Positions 34,749-45,955 of a DNA stretch of 64,000 nucleotides are shown here, one piece after another. The DNA comes from Palaemon carinicauda. Its lineage: Eukaryota > Arthropoda > Malacostraca > Decapoda > Palaemonidae. The position numbers and the translations under genes were made by a program. Below the pieces are notes generated by a model, which made no database searches, was not told the DNA's origin, and was given only the letters and a program-made list of their open reading frames with translations. The DNA lies in NCBI RefSeq assembly GCF_036898095.1, contig NC_090729.1, positions 72,674,102 to 72,738,101 of the forward strand, given 5' to 3'. Within the stretch, counting starts at the first letter, position 1. The number at the start of each line of letters is the position of its first letter.

Positions 34749-35392
34749 TTATGTTCCTTCAACTTCTTCAGAACTGCCTGTAATCTTTCTCTATGTTCTC
34801 TTTTATCTTTACCAGAGACTAAAATATCATCTATGAAAATAGATACTCCTTGCATTCCTGAAAAAAATCTTATCCACAGTTTGTTGCCATATAGCTGGAC
34901 TGCTTGCTACTCCATAAGGCAATCTCTTTGGCCCATACAAACCTAAGGATGTATTTACTGTACATAGTTCTTGTGAATTTTCATTCATGAGAAGCTGTTG
35001 AAATGCTTGTCTAAGATCTAACTTAGAAAATACATTACATCCTGTCATAGTTGCAAACATGTCTTTTGGATTTGGTAATGGATGTTGAGCTACCTGAAGC
35101 TGTGGATTCAACGTTACCTTGTAATCTCCACATAACCTAACCTGACCATTTTCCTTCACAATAGGAACTAATGGTGTAGCCCAATCTCTGAGTGTGTAAC
35201 TTTTTCCCAAGAACCTTTACTTTCTAACCTTTTGATTTCTGTTACAACTGCACTTTTCAATGCATATGGTACTGGTCTTGGGGCAAAAAATCTAGGAGTA
35301 CTATCTGATTTCAAAACTAAAATTGCCTTTGCGTTCTTTACCGTACCAACTTTATCTTCAAATACATCTTGATGATAAAATAATATTACCAA
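34749..35392 (-). pseudogene. gypsy reverse transcriptase, broken and truncated
   Basis: Minus-strand frames 35392-35168 and 35210-34827 read VGTVKNAKAILVLKSDSTPR, WATPLVPIVKENGQVRLCGD, VFSKLDLRQAFQQLLMNE and LPYGVASSPAIWQQTVDKIF. The catalytic region follows as SIFIDDILVSGKDK in another frame (about 34855-34810). The rest of RT lies beyond the inserted element (33438-33221), including SKCILEVDSVE. The N-terminal part of pol is missing. Confidence 0.85.
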
Positions 35393-35465
35393 TAATAATA
35401 ATATTAATAATAATAATATTGATAATAATATTTTTAATAATAGAAATATTAATAATAATAATACA

Positions 35466-35496
<31 letters not shown>

Positions 35497-35649
35497 GTAA
35501 TAATAATATTAATAATAATAATAATAATAATATTTATAATAATAGTAATAATAATTATAATTATTATAATATTAGTAATATTCATCATCATCATCATAAA
35601 GATAATAATAATAATAATGATAATAATAATGAAAATAATAATAAAAATG

Positions 35650-35683
<34 letters not shown>

Positions 35684-36026
35684 TTATTATTAAAAATAAT
35701 ATCGATAATAATTATAATATTGATAATAATAATAATAGAAATATTAATAATAATAATATTAATAATAATAACAATCATAATAATAATAATAATAACAATA
35801 ATAATAATAACATTAATAATAATATAAATATAATAATATTAATAATAATGATATCAATATTATTAATGATAAAAAAATAATAATAATAATAATAATAATA
35901 ATGATAATAATAAAAATAATGATATTATTTATAATAATTTTAATACTAATATTGAAAATAATAACATTAATAATAATAATGATAATTATAAGAATAATAA
36001 TAATAATAATAATAATAATGTTAATG

Positions 36027-36064
<38 letters not shown>

Positions 36065-36098
36065 GATGATATTAATAATAATATTATTCATAATAATA

Positions 36099-36195
<97 letters not shown>

Positions 36196-36438
36196 AATAA
36201 TAATATTACTAATAATAATAATAAATTAATTAATAATAATAAAAACATTAATAATAATATTAAAAATATGATAATAATAATAATAATAATAATAATAATA
36301 TTAATAATGATAATGATATTTATAATAATATAAATATTCATAATAATATCAATATTAATAATAATGATATTAATAATAATATTAATAATAACAATAATAT
36401 TAATAATAATAATATAAATAACAAAAATATTTATAATG

Positions 36439-36471
<33 letters not shown>

Positions 36472-36476
36472 GTAGA

Positions 36477-36526
<50 letters not shown>

Positions 36527-36640
36527 TAATAATAATAATAACAATAATAATATAAGTGTATTTATAATAATAATATAAGTGTATTTATAATAATAATAAT
36601 AGTGATAATAATAATAACAATAATCATAATAATAGTAATA
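35378..36640. repeat. imperfect (AAT)n microsatellite array
   Basis: About 1.26 kb of AAT/ATT units with frequent single-base variants. It truncates the gypsy RT on its left and abuts the piggyBac-like element on its right. Long open frames across it code only Asn/Ile/Tyr runs and are not genes. Confidence 0.95.
36102..36192. repeat. (AT)n tract within the AAT array
   Basis: An uninterrupted AT run of about 45 units. Confidence 0.97.
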
Positions 36641-36646
36641 TTTTAA

Positions 36647-39600
36647 CCCTGGATAGGTACGGTGGGTCGTTTGCGACCCCGAGCGTAAAAAAAAAACAGG
36701 TTTTTCTCACGTGACTCACCCCCGTGACTGAATTTGTGGGTGATCGACCTGCAGGAGGTGTCTCCCCTACACGCTCTAGTAGTGTCCAGATGTGTATTTC
36801 TGTAGCTGTACTCCTTCCCCGATTTCTGAGACGCGTCGGGGTCGTTCGCGTCCGAGTTTACCCTTCTAGGGTAGTTTGCATAATTATCAAAGTTATTACG
36901 TATTATGAAATTGTCGTAGAATGGTGCAACTTGTATAGGTTATCAGTTGTGGAAAGTCTTGGTGGATTGTTTGGCTACCATGTGCATGTTTTTTTTTTTA
37001 GTTAAAATGTCGTTCATCACCACGAGGACCATTTTACCGCGAGTGCCCCTTTTTCATTTTTTTTCATTTTTTTGCCAAGTAATTTTTCCGTAAGATATTG
37101 CCAAATAGTGTCGTAAAACTTTTGCTTGTTTAGTGTTGGAAAGTGTGTCTAGATGATCTGGCTACCCATGCATGACTTTGTTTTTGTCAGATAAGACGTA
37201 GTTATTGGTATATTGGGTATTTAACTGCGGTTACCAATTTCTGTTTTTTTTTCAATATTTGTAAAAATTACTACGTAGTAAGGAATTGCCGTATATTATT
37301 CATTTTTTTTTCATGTTTATGTGTTAGAAAGTGTGCCTTGATGGTTGGGCTAACACGTGCATGTCTTTTTTTTTATCTGAGATGTCGTATATTAGAATGT
37401 CGGGCATTTTACCGCGAGTGTCCCTTTTTCCTTTTTTTTCATTTTTTTGCCAAGTCATTTTTCCGTAAGATATTGCGAAATAGTGTCGTAAAACTTTTGC
37501 TTTTTTAGTGTTGGAAAGTGTGTCTAGATGATCTGGCTACCCATGCGTGATTTTGTTTTTGTCAGATACGACGTAGTTATTACTATATTGGGTATTTAAC
37601 TGCGGTTGCCAATTTCTGTTTTTTTTCAATATTTGTAAAAATTTACTACGTAGTAAGGAATTGCCGTATATTATTGATTTTTTTTTCATGTTTATGTGTT
37701 AGAAAGTGTGCCTTGATGGTTGGGCTAACACGTGCATGTCTTTTTTTTTATCTGAGATGCCGTATATTAGAATGTTGGGCATTTTTCCGCGAGTGCCCCT
37801 TATTATTTGTTTTGCATTTTTTTGCTTAGTCATGTTACCGTAAGGAATTGGCAAGTATTGTCGCAAAACTTATATTTTTATAGTGTTGGAAAGTGTTTCT
37901 AGATGATCTGGCTACCCATGCCTATTTTTTTTTTAGCCAGATATGGCGTATATATAAGTATGTGTTCGATTTTCCTGTGATTGTCATTTTTTCGTTTTTT
38001 CCCATTTCTTTCAAAATTACTACGTACTAAGGAACTATCACAGAGTAATATTTCATTTATATGTTTATTTGTCGGAAAATATGCCTTGATGGTTTGCCTA
38101 GCACGTGGCTGAAATTTTTTTTTTCTGAAATGCCGTATATTAGAATGGCCATTTTTCCACGAGTGCCCCTTTTTATTTGTTTTGCATTTTTTTGCTTAGT
38201 CATGTTACCGTAAGGAATTGGCAAGTAGTGTCGCAAAACTTATAATTTTATAGTGTTGGAAAGTGTTTCTAGATGATCTGGCTACCCATGCCTATCTTCT
38301 TTTTTTAGCCAGATATGGCGTATATATAGGTATGTGTTCGATTTTCCTGTGATTGCCATTTTTTCGTTTTTTCCCATTTCTTTCAAAATTACTATGTACT
38401 AAGGAACTATCACAGAGTAATTATTCATTTAGATGTTTATTTGTCGGAAAATGTGCCTTGATGGTTTGACTAGCACGTGGCTGAATTTTTTTTTTTCTGA
38501 AATGCCGTATATTAGAATGTTAGCCATTTTTCCTCGAGTGCCCCTTTTTATTTGTTTTGCATTTTTTTGCTTAGTCATGTTACCGTAAGGAATTGGCAAG
38601 TAGTGTCGCAAAACTTATATTTTTAAAGTGTCGGAAAGTGTTTCTAGATGATCTGGCTACCCATGCCTATCTTTTTTTTAGCCAGATATGGCGTATATAT
38701 AGGTATGTGTTCGATTTTCCGGTGATTGCCATTTTTTCGTTTTTTCCCAATTCTTTCAAAATTACTACGTACTAAGGAACTATCACAGAGTAATGATTCC
38801 TCTAGATGTTTATTTGTCGGAAAATTTTGTTTACTTTATTTTTGATTGAATATCATCAAATTTTTTTAGCTAAAATATTGTTTTACATTTTTTTTTCGAT
38901 TTTATTTCCCTTCAAAAAAATTTTTTTGGGTCAGAATTTTAATTTTATATTCGTAAAATAATCGACAATTATCCAGCAACCCACCATACAATTTTTATGC
39001 ATATCCAATAATAATTAGATTAGTAAATAACACCTTGAAATTGACATACCCTTCCTACATTAGGGAGTCTGAGTCAGTGTGGTTGGCGGCCATTTTGTGG
39101 ACATATCCGAAGCGTAAGCTGCCCTATCTATATATATTCTTGTTCCCTATAGAATTTGTGATATTTTGGTATATTTTTACCTGCATAAATATCATATTAT
39201 ATATTAAATATATGTATTTTTTTACGGAATTTCTAAGTACTCAAAAAATTACCTTTAGATATGGCCCCTGATATAAATGTAATTTACAAAATAATGAAGA
39301 TTTTTTTACATATTTCTATTTTAGGATAACATATGTTTATTCCCTAAAAAAATTAGCCACTTCCTATTTCATTTGGGTACCCAAAAAAATTCATGAAATT
39401 TGGACAAATTTTTTTGGCCAAAAAAAGTTACCCTTTTTTTCTCATTTCAGATCTTCACCTCCATGGGTCTGACTTCATCCAAAATACATCAAGATGTGTC
39501 CTAAACATTCAAGAATCAATTCCTAAAAGGATTTGTGTATATATGTATAAACTTTTTTTTTATGAATTTTTATGTCAGGTCTTTTTTTTTCTACTTAATT

Positions 39601-39809
39601 TTTTAAAATATTTATAATAAATAGTTTTTCTGCAGATGAGTAGTATTTATCTATACAGTTGTTTTAAGCATTCATTGAAGTTTTTTTTGGCAAAAGAAAA
39701 AAGGAGGTTACTGCAAAAACTGATTTTTCAAGAATTTTTTTTGGCGTCGGGGTCGTTCGCGTCCGAGTATACCCTTGAAGGGGTGTCCGAGGACCGTACC
39801 TATCCAGGG
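36647..39809. mobile_element. piggyBac-like non-autonomous element filled with tandem repeats
   Basis: The ends are perfect 17-bp inverted repeats CCCTGGATAGGTACGGT (36647-36663 and complement at 39793-39809), flanked on both sides by TTAA (36643-36646 and 39810-39813). TTAA duplication with a CCC-starting end is diagnostic of piggyBac-class transposons. Just inside the left end is a short palindrome GGGTCGTTTGCGACCC. A subterminal block GTCGGGGTCGTTCGCGTCCG occurs near both ends in the same orientation (36833 and 39745). No transposase frame is present. The interior is mostly a tandem repeat (36900-38830) followed by AT-rich DNA. Confidence 0.85.
36900..38830 (+). repeat. tandem array, unit about 373 bp made of two half-units
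   Basis: GATGATCTGGCTACCCATGC recurs at about 37153, 37527, 37902, 38272 and 38647 (spacing 370-375). Between these, a related half-unit carries TTGATGGTTGGGCTAACACG, offset by about 186 bp. Blocks such as TTACTACGTA and GGAATTGCCGTATATTA recur with the same period. The array lies wholly inside the piggyBac-like element. Confidence 0.85.
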
Positions 39810-39813
39810 TTAA

Positions 39814-41180
39814 ACACTAATAATTGTGGAAATTCTTTCCATGCTTTATTTCAGCCACCCCCTTTTATTCCATTTTTTTTTTCTTTTTGTTATTTTCTGG
39901 GTTTTACGCACCTCGTTTTTTCTTGTTTCTTTTGTAACCTTCATTATTACACCCTTAAATATTTATTAATGCTAACAAGTCCATCATTTCCCTGTAATGC
40001 TTTACCTTTCATCACCTCATTCCTCTGTAGATGATTTTATCTCATTTCGTGAGCTCACAGTACATTGCTTGACGATGCAACCGACCGTCGACAATTTTTT
40101 AAAAACCACTTGGTTGCGTTCTGTTCCAAATGCTCTTGAAGCTTTGGATGTTTAACCACAATTGGTTTGTATTTAAGTAACTCTTTAATTTACGTAACTC
40201 ATTGATCTTAGCTTATTGCTATTTACATCTCAGTACCTATTTATAAGTCTGTTTAGCTAGGATTGTTTTCTGTGTTATTGAACATCACTAAACGCCACTT
40301 AATTTTTTTGCATGTATATTAATTCTTATAAGCCAGACAGTAGGATTTCTTTATAAATACTTTCCCCTGGAGTTTCAAGAATGATCCTTGTATTTATAAA
40401 AAAAAAAAAAAAAAGCACCCTTCAGCAAACCACGTACTCATGGAAATTTGAAGAAGCACCCTTCAGCAAACCACGTAGTCATGGAAATTTGAAGGAGAAG
40501 ACTCGACCGGCTTGAACCAGCTCAGCGGCGGGAGGTAGAAGCGTGCGAGCGGGCCACTTAAAAACCAGGAAGCGTGGGAGATGGATGTAGGCATATCCCC
40601 TTCAACTTGGACGCCGCTTGAACTTTGGCGTCGCTTCAATTACCTGTTGGTCAACCAATTACTAATCAACAGTATGTCTTGCGTTGTGCTATTATTTAGA
40701 AGATAAGTTTACGAAGACAAAACACGTCAGTGCAGAACTGAAGATGCACCGTGTTCTTAACAGTTTACAAGATGCTACCACTACGTCTACAATCAACCCT
40801 CAAGAGCGTCAGTACTAATTAACGGTGCTCAACCTTGGCCAATGAACTGTCCCCCACTTTTTCTCTAGCCTTTATTTGACGATGTGCACATTTAGCTAGG
40901 AAGTTATGTTCAAACTGTCTGGTTTAATCATTCGTGGCGTGTTCATTAACATAATTTATGTTCCTGTTCCTCTCCATCAAGTTTGAAATTTTTTGCCAGA
41001 GAGGAATGTGTTCAAGGTAGTGAGTAGAACTTTTGGTATTACTTCAGTCACCATTTTTACTTTCATTGGTTGATTAGTCAATTGATTATTGATTTACGAT
41101 TTAATTGATTTGACCATTTTCTTGGCATTGTTTCATTTTTCATATGCCATGCGGTCTTTATTCAAATTTCAATTAGGTAG
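39814..41180. other. intergenic sequence, nothing recognised
   Basis: No gene-like frame. It contains an A run at about 40399-40413 and a short tandem duplication (listed separately). Confidence 0.45.
40414..40493. repeat. 40-bp tandem duplication
   Basis: The unit starting AGCACCCTTCAGCAAACCAC occurs at 40414-40453 and 40454-40493 with one or two differences. Confidence 0.9.
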
Positions 41181-41383
41181 TTGTTCCAACACGAATACTT
41201 ACCTCGAACTACTTTCTATAGGAGTCACTGATGATCTCCTCTCCATCGACCAGAGTTTTGAGTATGTTACCCCCCCACTCCGCGCTCTAAGTAGCCTTAC
41301 CCCCGGCATCAAGGAATGTGCCCCGAGGGTAGGATCAAGGTAGGTCTCTTGCTTGGCTGGGTCACCTTCCTCATTAAGTTCTC
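41181..41383 (+). repeat. left inverted terminal repeat of DIRS element B
   Basis: Reverse complement of 47427-47615 except for the outermost bases, which differ between the ends. It includes a run of C at about 41270 and GGCATCAAGGAATGTGCCCC. Confidence 0.95.
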
Positions 41384-41587
41384 TGGTCGCGAGACGTTCA
41401 CACCCTCGCTCTCGTATCTCTGTCGATCCTTTATGTGCGTTCTAGTGTCCCACGTGTTCCCAGCGTGGCAACTTACGCTTTCCAGTGTGCTTTTCCCAAG
41501 TGTTCCTGTGCGTTCACCTTTCAACCGTGTGCTTACCCAGTGTTTTAATTGATTCCCTTAGTGCTTGTGTCGTGCGTTGTGTGCATT

Positions 41588-43997
41588 ATGGAGCAAATTC
41601 GCCGTTGTCCTGGGCCTAGAGCCGGGAAATCGTGTGGAGCGTTCCTCTCCAAGCCCGAAGTGGATCCTCACTCCCTTTGTTCTTCCTGTAGGGGAAAAGC
41701 TTGCTCTTCAGCAGACACGTGCCCCGAGTGTGTAGACTGGAGCGATATACAGTGGGTACGCTACGGTACCAAAAAGAGGAAATCAGCGAAACGTTCCCCC
41801 AGGAAAATTAGTGTTTCCTCGCCGATACCGTCACCCAGTGAGCGGTCCGACGGGGCCTCGGTTTCGCCATCCCCTACACAGAGTAGGGGACGAGGTAAGT
41901 CTAGTGTTGTGGATGAACAAGGCGTCCTTTCCCAGGAGCCCAGTGTTAGTGCAGTGCCAATGGCGGGCCCCTCTAGGGCTAGTGAAGGACCCAGTAGTGC
42001 GTCCGGAGAGTCGGCCCTTGTGCTCGGGGGGCACGCTTCCTCCGATGACCCCTTGTGGGGTAGTAACGCGGTCTCGGTGTCACCGCCGCCCTCGTGGGCC
42101 TGTGCTTCTGGTTCCTCTTTAGGGGGAGACAACCAGAGGAAAGTTCGACCTTCAGGTAACGATGCCTTCGGTTGGAGGCTCCCGAAGACGCCGGGTAGGT
42201 CACCCCTGAGGATGGATGTGACCCTGGATATCTGGCTTCCGGGCATGGAACGGTTTGAGTTGTTCCCAACCCTCCCCACAGAAGTCCCCGATGACTTCCT
42301 CCAACCCTCGACCTCTGGCATTCAACGCCCGAAGAAGTCCCCCGCAGTCCCGGCTACCAGCCGACACGCGGTGAACACAGTGTCGTCGGGCTCATCGGAC
42401 GTCTATTCCTCGTCAGAGGAAGAGGTCAGAGTGAAACACCGCCGTCGGAGGGAGCGGTCCAGGAGCGAGTGTTCCCGCTCGAGGTCGCGCTCTCGATATA
42501 GCAGAAAGCGCTCCCGCTCCCCGAGCCTTAAGTATAGGAGAAGTGTATCTCCCGGTGGCGCCTGGATCTACGTATCTTCGCGGGAATCGAAGGTGCTTCC
42601 TTCCCCAGACTGCCAGTCCAGTGAGAGGTCCCCAAGGCTGCCGTCCTCCAAGCACAGCCTTGACCCTCGCGACCTGACTCGCAGGAAAGACCTCTCGAGA
42701 AAGCATAAGTCCTCGAGGCCTCCGGTTCACCCCGCCCAGCGGGGGGAAACGCGCTTCTTGCCAGGCAGCCCACGGGAACCGCGCCCTCAGCACCTAGAGC
42801 CTTCGGGCGTACGAGAGTCCCCGCTGAACCACCGTTGCCTGCACTATCCCGAGCCCCTGGTGCGGTCTTACCCGCAGATGAGGTCCAGTACCTCGGCAGG
42901 ACGGCGCCCCTGGCCCCAAGGGCTAGGCGTCCAGTCGGCGTGCCCGGTAAACCGGCTCCCCCACCCCAGGCCGAGACCTCGGCTGACGGAGGGGAGGGCT
43001 CCCCGATAGAGGACTCCGCCTACAGGAGAGTGGTTAGCCTGATCAGAAGGCACCACGAAATAGCAGAACCTGCAGCTACGGATGGAGATTCCTGGAGGTC
43101 AAGCCTGCTGAGAATCATGCAAACTCCCTCCCAACCTAAGTCATCCCTAGCACTCACTCTGGCCCGAGATCTAGTTCTAGGGCAAGAGTACATTGACAAA
43201 GTAGTGGCCAGCAATGCCGAGGCTCCCAAGACCCAGAGTGCCTCGAAATTGCTCCAGGGCCTCAAAACCCAAGGGAAGGTCTATGTGCCCGAAGGACGTC
43301 GCCCAGGTCCTTGTAAAGTGGAGACTGCCGTGGACATTCTGAGTCAAGGCGTCTCAGACGACAGAGCCTCTTCGGCCCCAGTCTGTTTCTCACCAGCAGA
43401 GGCCTCCATGATGGAGGAAATGTCGCGATACTTAATAACGTCTCCTCTTGGCTGGACTGGTGGGCTTCCACGTTGGTGGGTGTTCAAGCCTCCTTCGACC
43501 CCGAGGACCCGGATCAGCAAGGCCTAATGAGGGACCTCATTACCTCCGGGGGTAAAACCCTCAAGTTCCTGACCTATCAGTCTCTCGCCCTTACAGCCAA
43601 CTGGGTTCTCCGTAAGCGAGACACTGTTCTAACGAAAGTGTCTCGGAAGGTACCAGACAGGGAGGCGCGAGCCATTCGCAGCCTGCCCCTGTGGGGAGAG
43701 TCTCTGTTTCCTCTGAAAGAGCTAGAGACCATAATGGAAAAGGTCTCGAAAAAGAAGGAGGCCAACGTCACCAGACCGGCAACTTCTAGGAGACCGCCCT
43801 ACAAGAGGTCCGTCTCGGATAGCGCCACGACGCCCCAAGCCTCTTCCAGCGCTACGAGGAGAGAGGCCCCCTCTTCCTCCTGGTCCTCAATGCCGCAACC
43901 CTCCCGCAGGGGAGCTGCAGCACCCTCAAGCTCCTTCAGGTCGGGTTACTCCGCTTCTAGGAGAGGCAGATCAGGCCGCCACTCTAGAAGAAGGTAG
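41588..43997 (+). CDS. gag-like ORF1 of element B (read in three frames)
   Basis: The ATG at 41588 is chosen because the peptide begins with a Cys/His cluster (MEQIRRCPGPRAG, then PHSLCSSCRGKAC, then CPECVDW) shared with A. Codons at about 42430-42560 form an RS domain (RERSRSECSRSRSRSRYSRK), like that of splicing factors. The first frame stops at 43009, but gag-like sequence runs on from about 42880 in another frame (AYRRVVSLIRRHHEIAEPA) to about 43425, and then in a third (NNVSSWLDWWASTLVGVQAS) to the stop at 43995. The C-terminal end is Ser/Arg-rich and basic. The protein should bind RNA and build the particle. Two successive shifts of the same direction could be decay, programmed shifting or assembly indels. 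Confidence 0.75.
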
Positions 43998-43998
43998 A

Positions 43999-45549
43999 GT
44001 GGGAAGCCCCCTATCCCCGGCCAAGCCTCGGGTTGGGGGATGCCTCAGACAACATTGGCAAGCAAGGAAGGCTCAAGGGGCAGAGCCTTGGACAGTGTCC
44101 GTCCTAAAGGAGGGCTACAGACTCCCGTTCCTGACGAATCCACCCCCTCTTATTCCGGCCAACCGGACGGAATGGGTAGCTCCCAAAGACCCGTTAAAGA
44201 GGACCGCCCTTCAAGAGGAGGTATCCTCCATGTTAGAAAAGGGCGCCATGGAAGAAGTTCCTCTCCCAGGGCCAGGTTTCTACAGTCGCCTGTTCCTGGT
44301 GGAGAAAGCGACGGGGGTGTGGAGACCGGTTATAGATCTGTCAGCTCTCAACAAGTTCGTCAAGAAGACGGACTTCAAGATGGACACTCCAAAGTCAGTC
44401 CTGCTGTCCTTGAGGGAGAAAGATTTTATGATGACCGTCGACCTCAAGGACGCATACTTCCAAATTCCGATCCACCCCTCGAGTCGGAAGTTCCTCCGGG
44501 TGAAATGGGGTTCCCAGATCCTGCAATTCAGGACTCTTTGCTTCGGTCTGTCAACAGTGCCCCAGGTGTTCACGAGAGTCTTCACGACTGTCTCAGTGTG
44601 GGCTCACGAACGAGGCATCCGCCTTATCAGATACCTGGACGACTGGTTGCTCCTTTCTGCCTCAAAGGCCCTCTTGGAAAAACAAGGGAGAAGTCTCCTC
44701 CAGTTTTGCAGAGATCTGGGGATTGTAATCAACCCGAAGAAGTCAAATCTATCCCCGTCCACCAGAATGAACTACTTGGGGATGACATTGGACACCATTC
44801 AAGGAAAAGTTTTCCCTTCGGAGGACAGGATAAGGAACCTCAGGCACATCATTCAGCCGTTCCTGTCAGAACAACCCAGGAGAGCGAAAGACTGGCAGAG
44901 GCTGATAGGCCACCTGGTCTCATTGGAGAAACTAGTTCCCCAAGGGAGGATAAAACTCAGATCCATCCAATGGAATCTCAAGAACCTCTGGTGCCAGATG
45001 GACTCACAACAAGTGCTAATTCCAGTCCTTCCAGACACGAGACCCTCCCTGGAATGGTGGCACTGCCAGTCGAACTCCCTCAAGGGGATGCCCTTCGGGA
45101 CCAGCCCTCCAGAATTACTTCTGTTCACAGACGCCTCCAACCAAGAATGGGGAGCCCATCTCCTCGACGGAACGGCACGAGGTACCTGGTTGGAAGGGGA
45201 AAAGCAACTCCACATCAATATCCTGGAGTTGAAAGCAGTCCAGAAGGCGTGCTTACACTTTGCAAGACTGCTAAAGGGAAACACCGTGGCGTTGATGTGC
45301 GACAACGCCACGGTAGTAGCATACATAAAGAAGCAGGGAGGCTTGAAATCGAGGGAGTTGTGCGATCTCACCATAGAGATTCTGAATTGGGCAGAGGAAA
45401 ATCACGTGGTGTTGTTAGCAAGGTTCATTCCCGGGAAGAAAAACGTTCTGGCCGATGGCCTCAGCAGAATGGGCCAGATAGTATGGACAGAATGGTCCCT
45501 TCTCCCAGAAGTAGCCAGGCTCATCATTCAGCGTTGGGGTTCCCGGTGA
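43999..45549 (+). CDS. reverse transcriptase-RNase H of element B
   Basis: A 516-codon uninterrupted frame that opens just after the gag stop, in a different frame; the first ATG is well inside it, so a frame change from gag or a non-ATG start is likely. RT: FLVEKATGVWRPVIDLSALN, MMTVDLKDAYFQIPIHPS (Asp), TLCFGLSTVPQVFTRVF, YLDDWLLLS (catalytic pair) and GIVINPKKSNLSPS. RNase H: LLLFTDASNQEWGAHL (Asp), INILELKAVQKA (Glu), VALMCDNATVVAYIKKQGG (Asp) and KNVLADGLSRMG (Asp). All catalytic acids are present. It copies the element's RNA into cDNA and removes the RNA strand, in the particle. A second frame stays open through the same interval (44040-45920). Confidence 0.92.
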   Translation: MGSPLSPAKPRVGGCLRQHWQARKAQGAEPWTVSVLKEGYRLPFLTNPPPLIPANRTEWVAPKDPLKRTALQEEVSSMLEKGAMEEVPLPGPGFYSRLFLVEKATGVWRPVIDLSALNKFVKKTDFKMDTPKSVLLSLREKDFMMTVDLKDAYFQIPIHPSSRKFLRVKWGSQILQFRTLCFGLSTVPQVFTRVFTTVSVWAHERGIRLIRYLDDWLLLSASKALLEKQGRSLLQFCRDLGIVINPKKSNLSPSTRMNYLGMTLDTIQGKVFPSEDRIRNLRHIIQPFLSEQPRRAKDWQRLIGHLVSLEKLVPQGRIKLRSIQWNLKNLWCQMDSQQVLIPVLPDTRPSLEWWHCQSNSLKGMPFGTSPPELLLFTDASNQEWGAHLLDGTARGTWLEGEKQLHINILELKAVQKACLHFARLLKGNTVALMCDNATVVAYIKKQGGLKSRELCDLTIEILNWAEENHVVLLARFIPGKKNVLADGLSRMGQIVWTEWSLLPEVARLIIQRWGSR

Positions 45550-45920
45550 TGGACCTCTTTGCAACAAAACTCAACGCCCAACTCCCAGTGTATTGCTCCC
45601 CTGTACCAGACCCGAAAGCAGCCTTAGAAGACGCCTTTCAGCACAAGTGGGACAATCTGGATGTGTACGCTTTTCCCCCTTTCACGTTGATAAAACAGGT
45701 GCTCAACAGAGTAAGGACCGCCCGAAACCTAAAGATGACTTTGGTAGCGCCCTGGTGGCCGGAGAGAGAGTGGTTCGCAGACCTAAAAGACCTAACGAGT
45801 CAACCGCCGTGGCCTCTACCCGCCAGGTCTGACCTTCTGCACCAGCCTCACTTTCTCAAGCTCCACGACAACCCACTCTCCCTTCGTCTTCACGCCTGGA
45901 GACTATCCAGCGGCTCCTGA
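45540..45920 (+). CDS. connection domain after RNase H, element B
   Basis: This is the visible tail of a 626-codon frame (44040-45920) different from the RT frame. It reads FPVMDLFATKLNAQLPVYCS, DNLDVYAFPPFTLIKQVLNR and TLVAPWWPEREWFADL, then HAWRLSSGS and a stop. The same block follows RNase H in A, C and D, so it is a genuine domain. In other DIRS-like elements a methyltransferase-like domain has been described near this place; I could not identify a methyltransferase motif here. It must be joined to the RT frame by a one-base change or translated separately. Confidence 0.75.
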   Translation, partial: FPVMDLFATKLNAQLPVYCSPVPDPKAALEDAFQHKWDNLDVYAFPPFTLIKQVLNRVRTARNLKMTLVAPWWPEREWFADLKDLTSQPPWPLPARSDLLHQPHFLKLHDNPLSLRLHAWRLSSGS

Positions 45921-45955
45921 AGAAGGAAGGTTATTCTCCCTCCACGGCTAAGAGA

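Larger units (their letters stand above)
31419..35378 (-). mobile_element. Ty3/gypsy retrotransposon pol remnant (LTRs, gag and protease missing)
   Basis: From right to left it holds RT, RNase H, integrase zinc finger, integrase core and a C-terminal end reading KPPERLDL before the stop. The order RT-RNase H-integrase is that of Ty3/gypsy. It is cut at the 5' side by the AAT microsatellite at 35378 and interrupted by a 1.3 kb element at 33439-34748. Many stops and frameshifts. Confidence 0.85.

Noticed and set aside
35323..36341. Long open frames rich in Ile and Asn on both strands
   Set aside because: They are translations of AAT/AT microsatellite and have no protein features.
41761..42793. 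Minus-strand frames of up to 186 codons opposite element B gag
   Set aside because: GC-rich shadow frames of the + strand gag; no recognisable domain.
44853..45374. Minus-strand frame of 173 codons opposite RT-RNase H
   Set aside because: A shadow of the coding frame, without a domain.
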